DNA of 29,378 nucleotides from Saprospiraceae bacterium (GCA_016718205.1 JADKEB010000019.1:1-29378), one strand, 5' to 3'. Counted from the stretch's first letter, positions 1 through 7,162 are shown. Notes: generated from the letters alone by a model not told the origin. Numbers and translations are program-made.

Positions 1-285
1 CTCATCTCGACCTATCACGCTCACAACTCCTTGATTTTCTGCTCATATTACATATATAAATATACGAAAGTTTGTTAATGATTTGTGAATTTTATATCCG
101 TTTTTAAACGCTTGTGATACGTTTGTACACGGTTTATCGCTTATTATTTTAATTTAGTCCGATCTCATCCTTGGGCTTTCTGCCCTTTGCACCTTTCTAT
201 CTCCAAAAATAAGGATAATTTCTGAAATCCTGATGGCTTTTTTATATAAATTTTAAATTTTTTATTGGACTTATCTAAAGTATTT
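1..285. other. Left edge, no supported gene
   Basis: No coding frame of convincing quality is visible. The stretch is A+T-rich and lies downstream of the leftward rluF gene. A short minus-strand frame starting at the CAT at 44-46 stops after 14 codons and is not credible. Small inverted repeats such as GGGC/GCCC near 173-185 and GGAT/ATCC near 212-229 are visible but weak. Confidence 0.5.
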
Positions 286-321
286 AGTGATGGGACATTT
301 TGGTTTTACCCCACCATCACT
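286..321 (-). terminator. Possible rluF 3' hairpin
   Basis: AGTGATGG (286-293) and CCATCACT (314-321) form a perfect 8-bp stem across the rluF stop codon (317-319). Read leftward, the stem is followed by A/T-rich DNA but no clean T-run, so it is only a candidate terminator or mRNA-stabilising hairpin. Confidence 0.35.
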
Positions 322-1033
322 TTCTGGAGTGTTTGACCAGGTCCATCAGGTTGATCATCTCGGCTTCGGTGAGGTATCGCCAGCTATCGTATGCTATGCC
401 ATCGATAGTGAGGTCCATAATTCTGATTCTCGTAAGGGCTTTTACGGTGTATCCCAGATATTCGCACATACGGCGGATCTGACGGTTGAGTCCCTGTGTG
501 AGGATGATAGAAAATGTGGTGTCATTGATTTTTTTGACTTTACATGGTCGGGTCACGGTGTCTAATATCGGAACTCCCGTCGCCATAGTCTTGATAAAAG
601 CCTGGTCCACAGTTTTATTTACCGTGACAATGTATTCTTTTTCATGATAGTTGCCGGCTCTCAATATCTTATTTACTATATCACCGTCATTGGTCAGCAG
701 GATCAGTCCTTGAGACATTTTATCCAGTCTACCTACCGGAAATATGCGTTCACTATAGTTCAAATGGTCAATGATATTGTCAGGATCTCTTTGATCCGTA
801 GTACACACCACTCCGATAGGTTTGTGGAAGGCAATGTATACAGGTTTTGGTTTGATAGAGATCAGTTCTCCATCCAGTAACACCTTATCTCCCTTACCTA
901 CTCTGTTGCCTTTTCTGGCCACTATGTCATTGATCACCACCCTGCCGGCATCGATGAGTTTGTCCGCCTCGCGCCTCGAACAGTATCCGGTATCACTGAT
1001 GTATTTATTGAGACTGATGTGTTCCTGATCCAT
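317..1033 (-). CDS. rluF: 23S rRNA pseudouridine synthase RluF-like
   Basis: A 238-aa protein of the RsuA/RluB/RluE/RluF family, which isomerises a uridine in 23S rRNA (U2604 in E. coli for RluF). An S4 RNA-binding domain occupies about residues 6-60 (LNKYISDTGYCSRREADKLI). The catalytic motif GRLDKMSQGL follows, with the essential Asp at about residue 104. A later block, GLNRQIRRMCEYLGY, is typical of the RluF/RluB branch. Assignment to RluF rather than RluB or RluE rests on overall resemblance. The ATG at 1031-1033 is the only good start, and it abuts a MITE-like insertion whose target duplication supplies the A of the ATG. The upstream leader therefore comes from the element. Confidence 0.88.
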   Translation of the reverse strand: MDQEHISLNKYISDTGYCSRREADKLIDAGRVVINDIVARKGNRVGKGDKVLLDGELISIKPKPVYIAFHKPIGVVCTTDQRDPDNIIDHLNYSERIFPVGRLDKMSQGLILLTNDGDIVNKILRAGNYHEKEYIVTVNKTVDQAFIKTMATGVPILDTVTRPCKVKKINDTTFSIILTQGLNRQIRRMCEYLGYTVKALTRIRIMDLTIDGIAYDSWRYLTEAEMINLMDLVKHSRK

Positions 1034-1035
1034 TA

Positions 1036-1370
1036 GAGTATGTTAAATTTTTATGTTTGAGCGAAAGTGAGGAAATTTAATTTTAGACGGGATGACTGAA
1101 TGGTCTCGTCTCTGACGAGAATTGAGTAAAATGCTTTACTCAATTCTCAATAAATCGTTGTCCAAAGTCTCTGACTTTTGGACTTTTATCAATCGGTCTC
1201 ATGACCGGAGTAAATTGTCCACAACCGGTCAAAGACCGTATGATAGGTTCCGTCAAAGTCAGGTAAGACTTTGACAAACGAAGTTGATGTCGCAGGCCTG
1301 CCTTGCCGACAGGCAGGAGAAAAATAAAATTTGCTGATTGGAGCAAAATGATAAAATTTTAAACATACTC
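1036..1370. mobile_element. MITE-like element 1 (TTA duplications)
   Basis: The left end GAGTATGTTAAATTTT is the inverted match of the right end AAAATTTTAAACATACTC, with one base missing. TTA flanks it on both sides (1033-1035 and 1371-1373), as expected for a 3-bp target-site duplication. There is no transposase gene inside. A second element with the same ends and the same TTA flanks lies at 3441-3600, and both share an inner TTTGAGCGAAA block. A 3-bp TNA target with GAG ends recalls the IS1031 group of the IS5 family; that link is from general knowledge and not proven here. The element fills the whole space between rluF and the glucosaminidase gene. Confidence 0.7.
1117..1317. repeat. Array of hairpins inside MITE 1
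   Basis: Six successive inverted repeats are visible. They are a perfect 14-bp stem (1117-1130 with 1135-1148, loop ATGC), a 10-bp stem with one bulge (1160-1169 with 1173-1183), CGGTC/GACCG (1194-1207), CGGTC/GACCG again (1226-1238), a perfect 9-bp stem GTCAAAGTC/GACTTTGAC (1252-1275), and CCTGCCT/AGGCAGG (1297-1317). Such density in 200 bp is not expected by chance and suggests a transcript or single strand with a defined fold. Confidence 0.7.
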
Positions 1371-2507
1371 TTACTGCAATTGTCCGAAATCAATAAAAGA
1401 ATCAAATTTTTCAACTATCCGATACTTAGGGCTTTGCTTCTTTGACAGATTGCGCGAAAGGCTCACCAATTCGCCGGTCAACGGCTCTGCATCTTCGGGT
1501 AGATTATTTTTTGAAATGATACTTTCAAGTCTGACACCATATTTTTGAGCTATTTTGTACAAGGTCTCTCCCTTGGATACAGTATGAAACGCCAGTGATA
1601 CGTCTTCTACAGCTTTTTTCTTCTTATCAAAATACACAATTTCATCAGACTGCAGGATGTAGTCCAGGCTTTGGATACGTTCATTATATTCGAGCAGCTC
1701 GTACACATCTTTTTTGTTGCGCAGAGCCAATTCTTTGATCGATTCACCACCGAAAGCATGAACCATCCTGACGTCGTTGATTTTGTTCGTTTTGTACTTA
1801 CCTATCATTGATTTTGCAAGCTTATCATTGCTTTCATTAGTAGTACTCTCAGATTTTAAGACATCCTTTTCAGACACTTTCTTTTCTGTCTCTTTCTTTT
1901 GACTGACTTTTTTATTATCCTGAGGTATTGTGGTGACCAAGGTGATTTTTTCAGCATTGATCTGTTCGTCATATTCGTAAAGACGGTTGGTTTCGATGAT
2001 TTTGATCAGCTTTGATGGATAGGAAGGGTCTGAAGCATATCCTGCAAACTTCAACCCGTTGGCCCATCCCACATAATCAGTGGTGGCCAACTCAAATAAA
2101 AAACCATACCTCGACTGCTTGGAAGGATGAGTCAGGAATTCTGAATGAGCCGCATATGATTGTTCACCACTTTCATAGGCTCTGAAGCAGCTTTCGATGA
2201 TGGTGCCTGTGCTGTCGGTGTCATCATCGTGTTTGTAATAAGTAAGCCCGGTCCAGTCCTTGCTGCATTTGATACCAAAATGATTGTTGGCCTGGCTTGC
2301 CAGCGGACTTCTGCCCAGATCAGATTCCAGTATGCCTTGTGCCAACTTTATACTTGCCGGAATACCTGTCCTGTGCATCTCCGAGATAGCCATATTTTTA
2401 TACCTGTTTAGATAATTTTCTGTTAATTTTTTATTGCCAAATACATTTACTGCACTTGCAAAAATCAGGCACATTGCCAATACACTATGTTTTATTACAA
2501 CTATCAT
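1371..2507 (-). CDS. Secreted LysM glucosaminidase (peptidoglycan hydrolase)
   Basis: A 378-aa exported protein. Residues 1-24 form a signal peptide ending near NVFG. A GH73-type mannosyl-glycoprotein endo-beta-N-acetylglucosaminidase domain follows at about 35-180, with IKLAQGILESDLG (putative catalytic Glu near 61), NNHFGIKC and GWANGLKFAGYASDPSYP. A charged Lys/Glu/Ser linker (about 195-240) leads to a degenerate LysM-like segment and then a clear C-terminal LysM (HTVSKGETLYKIAQKYGV, about 307-350). The protein should cleave glycan strands of peptidoglycan during growth or division. The stop codon is TAA (TTA on the given strand, 1371-1373), the same three bases that form the MITE 1 target duplication. 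The gene is divergent from the DUF937 gene. Confidence 0.88.
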   Translation of the reverse strand: MIVVIKHSVLAMCLIFASAVNVFGNKKLTENYLNRYKNMAISEMHRTGIPASIKLAQGILESDLGRSPLASQANNHFGIKCSKDWTGLTYYKHDDDTDSTGTIIESCFRAYESGEQSYAAHSEFLTHPSKQSRYGFLFELATTDYVGWANGLKFAGYASDPSYPSKLIKIIETNRLYEYDEQINAEKITLVTTIPQDNKKVSQKKETEKKVSEKDVLKSESTTNESNDKLAKSMIGKYKTNKINDVRMVHAFGGESIKELALRNKKDVYELLEYNERIQSLDYILQSDEIVYFDKKKKAVEDVSLAFHTVSKGETLYKIAQKYGVRLESIISKNNLPEDAEPLTGELVSLSRNLSKKQSPKYRIVEKFDSFIDFGQLQ

Positions 2508-2666
2508 ACATATTATATATTATTTTAATTTGTTATTACAAATATCATTCCGAAAATCGTATTTCAGAATATTGTTGTTGTAATAATGAATTTTTTTATG
2601 AAAATATTGTTAGTATTGCATGTCGGATATTCGATGTTACAACAAACAATTAATTATTACTAAAAA

Positions 2667-3302
2667 ATGGACATTACAGATTTACTACAGGGACCAATGA
2701 AAGATATTATCATCAATCAAGTAGGTCAGCAATTAGGTCTGGGAAACCAGCAACAAACCAACTCAGCTGTAGATGGTGTACTGGCTACTATTATGAATGC
2801 TGTGGCAAAAAATGCCAGTACACCTGAAGGAGCAGGTGGATTGATGGCTGCTTTGGACAGAGATCATGATGGCAGCATACTAAATGATCTAAGCGGTTTT
2901 TTATCAGGAGCTGTACAGCCTGAAAATCCCAAAACTGCCAACGGAACAGGAATCCTAAATCACCTTCTCGGAGGCAAACAGGAAACTGCTGCTGAATCCA
3001 TATCTAAAGAAAGTGGCATTGACACGGCCAAAATTTTGTCAATGATGGCTACTCTTGCCCCTGTCGTCCTGGGTTTTCTGGGTAAAGCAAAACAAACCAT
3101 GCCTCAACAACCAGAACAGCAGCAAACAAGTGGTGGATTGCTTGATTTTATCCAGGGTGCCACAAAAACTGTCAATCAGCAACCGGCCAATCAAAGCATA
3201 TTTTCAAAACTTCTCGACAAGGATGGTGATGGAAGCATGATAGATGATATCGCTGAAATGGGTGTAAAATCTATTTTCGGCAAGATGCTGGGTGGAAAAT
3301 AA
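2667..3302 (+). CDS. DUF937 family protein
   Basis: A 211-aa cytoplasmic-looking protein with no signal peptide, matching the DUF937 family (function unknown). The start MDITDLLQGPMKDIIINQVG and the DUF937-like helix TLAPVVLGFLGKAKQTMP are typical. It carries two nearly identical acidic loops, LDRDHDGSILNDL (about 63-75) and LDKDGDGSMIDDI (about 183-195). These resemble EF-hand or dockerin calcium loops (DxDxDGS). Gln-rich low-complexity linkers sit at about 145-155 and 170-176. Whether the loops bind metal is inference. Confidence 0.75.
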   Translation: MDITDLLQGPMKDIIINQVGQQLGLGNQQQTNSAVDGVLATIMNAVAKNASTPEGAGGLMAALDRDHDGSILNDLSGFLSGAVQPENPKTANGTGILNHLLGGKQETAAESISKESGIDTAKILSMMATLAPVVLGFLGKAKQTMPQQPEQQQTSGGLLDFIQGATKTVNQQPANQSIFSKLLDKDGDGSMIDDIAEMGVKSIFGKMLGGK

Positions 3303-3440
3303 AAACTTGTACTACCATCTAAGGTATATACTTTAAAATCATAGAAATTAGTATTTTTTGATTGAAATGGATCTTACCTGAGTAGTTGCAAAAACTTAAT
3401 AAAAATCCAAGTGTTCCTGACTACAGAAGTTTTGTTTTTA

Positions 3441-3600
3441 GAGTATGTTTAAATTTTGTTTTTGGATAATAAAATGGAGTTATTTTGAGCGAAAAGAGGC
3501 AAATTTTGCAGTCGAATGTGGGCAATTCGACGAAAAAATTAACGAATTTGTAGCCAAAATAAAACATTTTATTGCTAAAGGATAAATTTTAAACATACTC
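3441..3600. mobile_element. MITE-like element 2 (TTA duplications)
   Basis: The left end GAGTATGTTTAAATTTTG and right end AAATTTTAAACATACTC are inverted copies, and TTA flanks both sides (3438-3440 and 3601-3603). At about 160 bp it is half the size of element 1. It shares the TTTGAGCGAAA block but carries a different core, with a 7-bp hairpin GTCGAAT/ATTCGAC at 3511-3531. No coding capacity. Confidence 0.7.
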
Positions 3601-3603
3601 TTA

Positions 3604-3849
3604 GGAACACTTTTTTAAAAAAAATTATTATACTACCAATTTAATGGAAAGACAAATTTAGGCTGTTAGGGTTATTAGTCAAAGTTCAAAAGAGTAAACC
3701 TTTCTGATCACTATGAAGTTGTCGGGAAGGTTTTAAATGGAAACAATTATTGTCCTATTTTACCCCTGACCCCTAAAGGGTAGTCCTAACCTCTTGATCA
3801 ATTAAATTTTCTATTAAAATCGTAGTAGAACCAAAAAACTTATATTAAG
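3604..3849. repeat. Intergenic region with imperfect hairpin repeat
   Basis: Non-coding. At 3696-3733 AAACCTT and AAGGTTT close a longer imperfect hairpin (TTTCTGATCA against TTGTCGGGAA). At about 3770-3781 CCCCTAAAGGGTA gives a further small palindrome. Such hairpins resemble intergenic repeats common in Bacteroidota genomes (recalled knowledge, not checked). The promoter of the next gene should lie here, but no clear TAnnTTTG is seen. Confidence 0.4.
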
Positions 3850-4017
3850 ATGATCAAGTATATCATCCTTTCTGCGATTGCCTATTATATTATTACTTAC
3901 TATGTTGCGCCTATGATAGAAAGTAACAAGAATACTGTAAAACGAGATGAACAGAATACTAAAAATAATAAAAATAATCATAATGATGACTACATAGATT
4001 ATGAGGAAGTAAAATAG
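3850..4017 (+). CDS. DUF4834-like small membrane protein
   Basis: A 55-aa protein that is easily missed. The N-terminal hydrophobic helix (MIKYIILSAIAYYIITYYVA) is followed by an Asn/Lys-rich linker and ends in DDYIDYEEVK. A membrane helix, short polar linker and acidic C-terminal DYxDYEEVK tail is the layout of the DUF4834 family, which is largely confined to Bacteroidota and has no known function. The gene lies 14 bp upstream of the RluA-family gene on the same strand, so the two are probably co-transcribed. The ATG at 3850 gives the whole helix. Confidence 0.75.
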   Translation: MIKYIILSAIAYYIITYYVAPMIESNKNTVKRDEQNTKNNKNNHNDDYIDYEEVK

Positions 4018-4031
4018 TGAACTGAAAACAA

Positions 4032-4757
4032 ATGCCTAAATTGAAAAATATAGATATTTCTGCTCTTAAAGCACTCATCGAAAAAGGTCCTTCAGAATCA
4101 AATTTTAGTATCATTGATGAAACTGAAGATTTTGTAGTTGTCCTGAAAAAACACGGAATTGCCGTTCAGGCCACCGATAATGAAAAATATGATCTGGAAA
4201 CTATCCTCAATATAAAGTACAACCAGAATATTTTTGTTCTCAATAGAATAGATCAACCGGTAACAGGTATTGTTATTTTTGGTAAAAATAAAGAATTTGC
4301 CAATGAATTTACAGAAATGCTGAAAGACAGAACTGTAAAAAAAACTTATCTTGCCATAGTCTCGGGTACGCCTGAAAAAGATCCAACCATACTGAAGCAT
4401 TATATCAAGAAGCTCCACAACAGAGCGATGACAGCAGACATAAAGGTGGATGACAATTACAAAGAAGCGATACTTGAGTACACTTTATTGCAGTCATTTG
4501 ACAACTACTTTTTGCTCCGAATAGATCTGAAAACAGGAAGATTTCATCAGATCAGGGCTCAACTTGCGACTATGGATATGCCCATAAAAGGTGATCTGAA
4601 GTATGGATCAAGGCGACCCAACTTAGACAGAAGTATATGCCTGGTATCTTACGAACTTGAGTTTATTCATCCCTTTACAGGTAAAAAATATTCGTATAAA
4701 TCACCTTTACCTCAAAATGATGTTTTGTGGGGACTTGTTGATACCGGCAAGCTTTAG
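4032..4757 (+). CDS. RluA-family RNA pseudouridine synthase
   Basis: A 241-aa protein of the RluA family, which converts uridine to pseudouridine in rRNA or tRNA. The catalytic motif, usually HRLDxxTSG, reads NRIDQPVTGI here, with the essential Asp near residue 74. KTYLAIVSG and the family block GRFHQIRAQLA (about 174-184) follow, then a GDLKYGS motif. There is no S4 domain, so this is the short single-domain form. His is replaced by Asn and Leu by Ile in the motif, both tolerated among family members. It is probably translated from the same transcript as the DUF4834 gene. The exact RNA target cannot be read from the sequence. Confidence 0.85.
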   Translation: MPKLKNIDISALKALIEKGPSESNFSIIDETEDFVVVLKKHGIAVQATDNEKYDLETILNIKYNQNIFVLNRIDQPVTGIVIFGKNKEFANEFTEMLKDRTVKKTYLAIVSGTPEKDPTILKHYIKKLHNRAMTADIKVDDNYKEAILEYTLLQSFDNYFLLRIDLKTGRFHQIRAQLATMDMPIKGDLKYGSRRPNLDRSICLVSYELEFIHPFTGKKYSYKSPLPQNDVLWGLVDTGKL

Positions 4758-4780
4758 TATCTTACCATCAGCATGGACAC

Positions 4781-4829
4781 AAAATATTGGAATGCCACTG
4801 ATGCACCAAGGCTCTAAGGTCCACAAAGG
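4781..4829 (+). repeat. 9-bp-period intergenic repeat, copy 1
   Basis: About 49 bp starting AAAATATTGGAATGCCACTG and ending CCACAAAGG. It matches 4919-4967 with a few substitutions. The core is a degenerate 9-bp period (ACCAAGGCT, CTAAGGTCC, ACAAAGG). Confidence 0.7.
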
Positions 4830-4918
4830 TCTAAATTAGCCTGTAAATAAATAGCTTTTGCTTGATTATGTTTGAGATTGAGCCTTTAACTCAAAATTTA
4901 TGCTGACAGCAAGGGTGT

Positions 4919-4967
4919 AAAATATTGAAATGCCACTAAGACACCAAGGCTCTAAGGTTCACAAAGG
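4919..4967 (+). repeat. 9-bp-period intergenic repeat, copy 2
   Basis: Direct copy of the repeat at 4781-4829 (AAAATATTGAAATGCCACTA, then ACACCAAGGC TCTAAGGTTC ACAAAGG). It lies in the same gap between the RluA-family gene and osmC. The 90 bp between copies and the rest of the 4758-5036 gap show no gene. Confidence 0.7.
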
Positions 4968-5036
4968 ACAAGTTCATTCCTTTAATGGACGACCCGCGCT
5001 TCATGCATCCAATCTAAGTTATATGTGCATCTCTTT

Positions 5037-5471
5037 TTAATTCACTTTAATTTCTGGCTGTAAGAAAACTTTTGATGTGATAGAGTTGGAAATAAGACAG
5101 GCTTGCTCCGATTTTATGAGGATTCTTTCAGCTTTCTCTCTGTCAGCTTCATTGGTGATCAAAAGTTCTGGTTTTAGTAATACTTCGGTCATGAGATATT
5201 TACCATCTACTTTTTCCAGTTTACCTTCGGCAGAACAATGAAACTTTTTAAATTCTAATTTTGAATTTTCAGCTACTGCCAGGAAGGTAGTCATAAAACA
5301 ACTATTGACCGCTGCCGTAAAAAAATGCTCAGGCGACCAAACACCGTCAACACCTTTGGGAAATTGTGGCGGTGTGGCAACATCTATTGCATCCAGCAAC
5401 TCAGGAGATGATACTTCTCCGATTCTGTCAGCTATCCAGTTAAGGTGGACATTATATATATGTGATTCCAT
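5037..5471 (-). CDS. OsmC-family peroxide/persulfide reductase
   Basis: A 144-aa OsmC/Ohr-fold protein, a family of cytoplasmic thiol peroxidases acting on organic hydroperoxides and, in some members, persulfides. Both redox cysteines are present: Cys58 in AVNSCFMTTF and Cys125 in SEQACLISNS. A third Cys at 79 sits in HCSAEG. Length is normal. It is the last gene of a tight leftward operon (3 bp after the DUF2892 gene, itself 4 bp after the rhodanese gene). A persulfide or sulfane-sulfur substrate therefore fits better than general peroxide defence; this is inference from context. Confidence 0.85.
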   Translation of the reverse strand: MESHIYNVHLNWIADRIGEVSSPELLDAIDVATPPQFPKGVDGVWSPEHFFTAAVNSCFMTTFLAVAENSKLEFKKFHCSAEGKLEKVDGKYLMTEVLLKPELLITNEADREKAERILIKSEQACLISNSITSKVFLQPEIKVN

Positions 5472-5474
5472 ATT

Positions 5475-5726
5475 TTAAGGTTTTACAATGGTGTAATCAA
5501 TGTGATCGTCGTCAGATATTTTATTAGTCATTTTCTGGTTTGGAACTGAACATCCGCCTGCTCCGCAACACCCCGTGTTGGTGATCGCCTGCAGCAGAAA
5601 AAATGAACCAATAAACAAAGCAAAATTATCTTTCATTTGTATGCCCTGCCAGATCAAATATGCACTGATGAAAAGGCGCAACCAGCGCATCAGGTGCCAG
5701 TCAGAAAAAAGTGAAGCTGCATTCAT
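5475..5726 (-). CDS. DUF2892 (YgaP-like) membrane protein
   Basis: An 83-aa inner-membrane protein. Two hydrophobic helices (about 14-30 and 33-48) carry the pattern WLRLFISAYLIWQG and FALFIGSFFLLQAIT, then a Cys-rich TGCCGAGGC motif at about 51-59. This is the DUF2892 module, which forms the C-terminal membrane part of E. coli YgaP, where it is fused to a rhodanese domain. Here the rhodanese is a separate gene directly upstream. The Cys cluster could accept or pass sulfane sulfur, or bind a metal; neither is shown by sequence. Confidence 0.78.
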   Translation of the reverse strand: MNAASLFSDWHLMRWLRLFISAYLIWQGIQMKDNFALFIGSFFLLQAITNTGCCGAGGCSVPNQKMTNKISDDDHIDYTIVKP

Positions 5727-5730
5727 TGTT

Positions 5731-6021
5731 TCAAATTTGATGGGTAAGTGATTTGTAATAATTTACTGTGGTCCATGGGCCTCCGTTGAAAGCATCGACC
5801 CCTTGGTTCAAACAAAATTGTGTTGCCTGTCCGCTTCTGTTTCCGGATGCACAGCAGAAAATGATAGGTAGATCCAGATTTTTGATTTCATCCATTCGAT
5901 AGGGCAACTCCATAAGCGGTATATTGACAGAGTCTGCTACATGTCCGCCCATATACTCCATAGGTGTGCGCACATCTATGATGGTGCCCACGTCTGAAGT
6001 TATTAATTGTTCGAGATTCAT
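5731..6021 (-). CDS. Single-domain rhodanese
   Basis: A 96-aa rhodanese (sulfurtransferase) beginning MNLEQLITSD. The DVRTPMEYMGGHV segment and the active-site loop CASGNRSG (catalytic Cys57, preceded by another Cys) are intact. It should carry sulfane sulfur as a Cys persulfide in the cytoplasm. An in-frame ATG at 6051 would add 10 residues, but it lies upstream of the likely -7 promoter element at 6041-6048, so the start at 6021 is preferred. It is first in the rhodanese / DUF2892 / OsmC operon, with gaps of 4 and 3 bp. Confidence 0.85.
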   Translation of the reverse strand: MNLEQLITSDVGTIIDVRTPMEYMGGHVADSVNIPLMELPYRMDEIKNLDLPIIFCCASGNRSGQATQFCLNQGVDAFNGGPWTTVNYYKSLTHQI

Positions 6022-6040
6022 AACAATGTTTATTTTGATG

Positions 6041-6048
6041 CAAAGATA
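6041..6048 (-). promoter_or_regulatory. Promoter -7 element of rhodanese operon
   Basis: On the minus strand the sequence reads TATCTTTG, a perfect match to the Bacteroidota -7 consensus TAnnTTTG, 19 bp upstream of the preferred rhodanese ATG. A possible -33 TTG lies about 23 bp further upstream. The element places transcription start near 6034. Confidence 0.6.
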
Positions 6049-6194
6049 CAAGCATCTGCAAGAAGCGGGTGCAACTTATGTTACAGAATGTGTTCAAGAC
6101 AAATTGAATCATTAATATTTAAGCTCATTCAGGTCTTAATCAAATCTGGCTTTGTCGCTCAATCCGCGACCGGCTTTTACTTTTTTTCATTGAC

Positions 6195-6443
6195 GAGTCC
6201 ACTCTAAAAAGTAATTTGATTATCCCAGAGGGATAAAATTTGAATAACCATCGGTAAAACCGTTGTAAAACTATAACAAAGCTATCAAAACCCTAAAAGG
6301 GTTTAATTCTTAACATGCTAATATTCAACCCTTTCAGGGGTTGAGCATTGCTCTTGATTGTGCCGTGGGTTGCACCCACAGTTATTCATATTGAGTCCTT
6401 TCAGGACAGTTTTTTTTAGTTTCCGCTTTTTGGAGTGGGACTC
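6195..6443. repeat. Structured repeat element with inverted ends
   Basis: The left end GAGTCCACTCTAAAAAG (6195-6211) is inverted at the right end (6426-6443, CTTTTTGGAGTGGGACTC) with one gap and one mismatch. Between them are at least five hairpins: TATCCC/GGGATA (6221-6235), AAACCC/GGGTTT (6288-6304), CAACCC/GGGTTG (6326-6343), GTGGGT/ACCCAC (6365-6379) and GTCCT/AGGAC (6395-6407), the last followed by a T8 run. No target duplication is clear and no gene is inside. Confidence 0.6.
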
Positions 6444-6670
6444 TTCAGAAAAAGTTCATCACGTAGACCAAAGTTTTGGTCGGTTCCTTTGCTAATGATT
6501 GAAGTCGTTCAATCATTTTTTGCTTTTTCAAAATCGCTTAGGCATTTTTCTTCCGTCTTCAGACACTTTTAAACTAAAGACAAAAAGGCGGAAAACATCC
6601 ATTTTGTTAGATTTTTTAAAACCGTGAAATATGTAATACCCCAAATACAGACCAGTCTTGTGAATGGATG
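6444..6670. other. Intergenic DNA with perfect hairpins
   Basis: No gene. Two strong inverted repeats are present: GACCAAA/TTTGGTC at 6466-6481, and a perfect 10-bp stem AATGATTGAA/TTCAATCATT at 6494-6517 (loop GTCG), followed on the plus strand by a T-run. The T-run is on the wrong side to terminate smpB, which is read leftward. Confidence 0.5.
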
Positions 6671-7135
6671 TTATAGTTTGATTTTCTTCAATCGGTCCAT
6701 ATCTCTTTTGGAGTCTCTTTCTTTGATGGATTCACGTTTGTCAAATGCTTTTTTGCCTTGAGCCAATGCTACCTCAAGTTTGGCAAATCCTCTTTCTGAA
6801 AAATACAATCTGTAAGGAACTATAGTAAATCCTTTTTCAGTCACTTTTCTTTCCATTTTTTTCAACTCCGTTTTTCTCAACAGGAGCCTTCTGTCTCTGC
6901 GTGAGTCATGGTTGTATACGGTACCATGATCGTACTCAGAAATAAACATGTTTTTTACAACCAAATTGCCATGGTCAAAAAGACAGTACGCATCATTGAG
7001 ATTGGCAAGTCCAAGTCTGAGTGCTTTTACTTCTGTACCTGTAAGCACAATCCCGGCTTCAAACATTTGCAGGAAGCTGTATTCAAATTTTGCTTTGCGG
7101 TTGACAATTTCTTTGGTAACTAATTTTGTACCCAT
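6671..7135 (-). CDS. smpB: SsrA-binding protein SmpB
   Basis: A 154-aa SmpB, the partner of tmRNA in trans-translation, which rescues stalled ribosomes and tags their products. Family hallmarks are present: NRKAKFEYSF near the N-terminus, GIVLTGTEVKALR, AYCLFDHGNLVVKNMFISEY, HDSRRDRRLLL, and the basic C-terminal tail KRESIKERDSKRDMDRLK that folds in the ribosomal A site. Length is normal and the gene looks intact. A TATCTTTG promoter element lies 19 bp upstream. No ssrA gene is seen in the window. Confidence 0.95.
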   Translation of the reverse strand: MGTKLVTKEIVNRKAKFEYSFLQMFEAGIVLTGTEVKALRLGLANLNDAYCLFDHGNLVVKNMFISEYDHGTVYNHDSRRDRRLLLRKTELKKMERKVTEKGFTIVPYRLYFSERGFAKLEVALAQGKKAFDKRESIKERDSKRDMDRLKKIKL

Positions 7136-7154
7136 CTTTCTTTAATAAAGGGGA

Positions 7155-7162
7155 CAAAGATA
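7155..7162 (-). promoter_or_regulatory. Promoter -7 element of smpB
   Basis: The minus strand reads TATCTTTG, identical to the element upstream of the rhodanese operon and matching TAnnTTTG. It ends 19 bp before the smpB ATG. A TTG about 24 bp further upstream is a loose candidate -33. Confidence 0.55.

Noticed and set aside
1140..1346. 68-codon minus-strand frame
   Set aside because: It lies wholly inside the hairpin array of MITE 1 and has no recognisable features.
6022..6051. Longer rhodanese start at 6051
   Set aside because: That ATG is upstream of the TATCTTTG promoter element, so it would not be transcribed from it.
6494..6520. Terminator for smpB
   Set aside because: The T-run follows the hairpin on the plus strand, while smpB is transcribed leftward.
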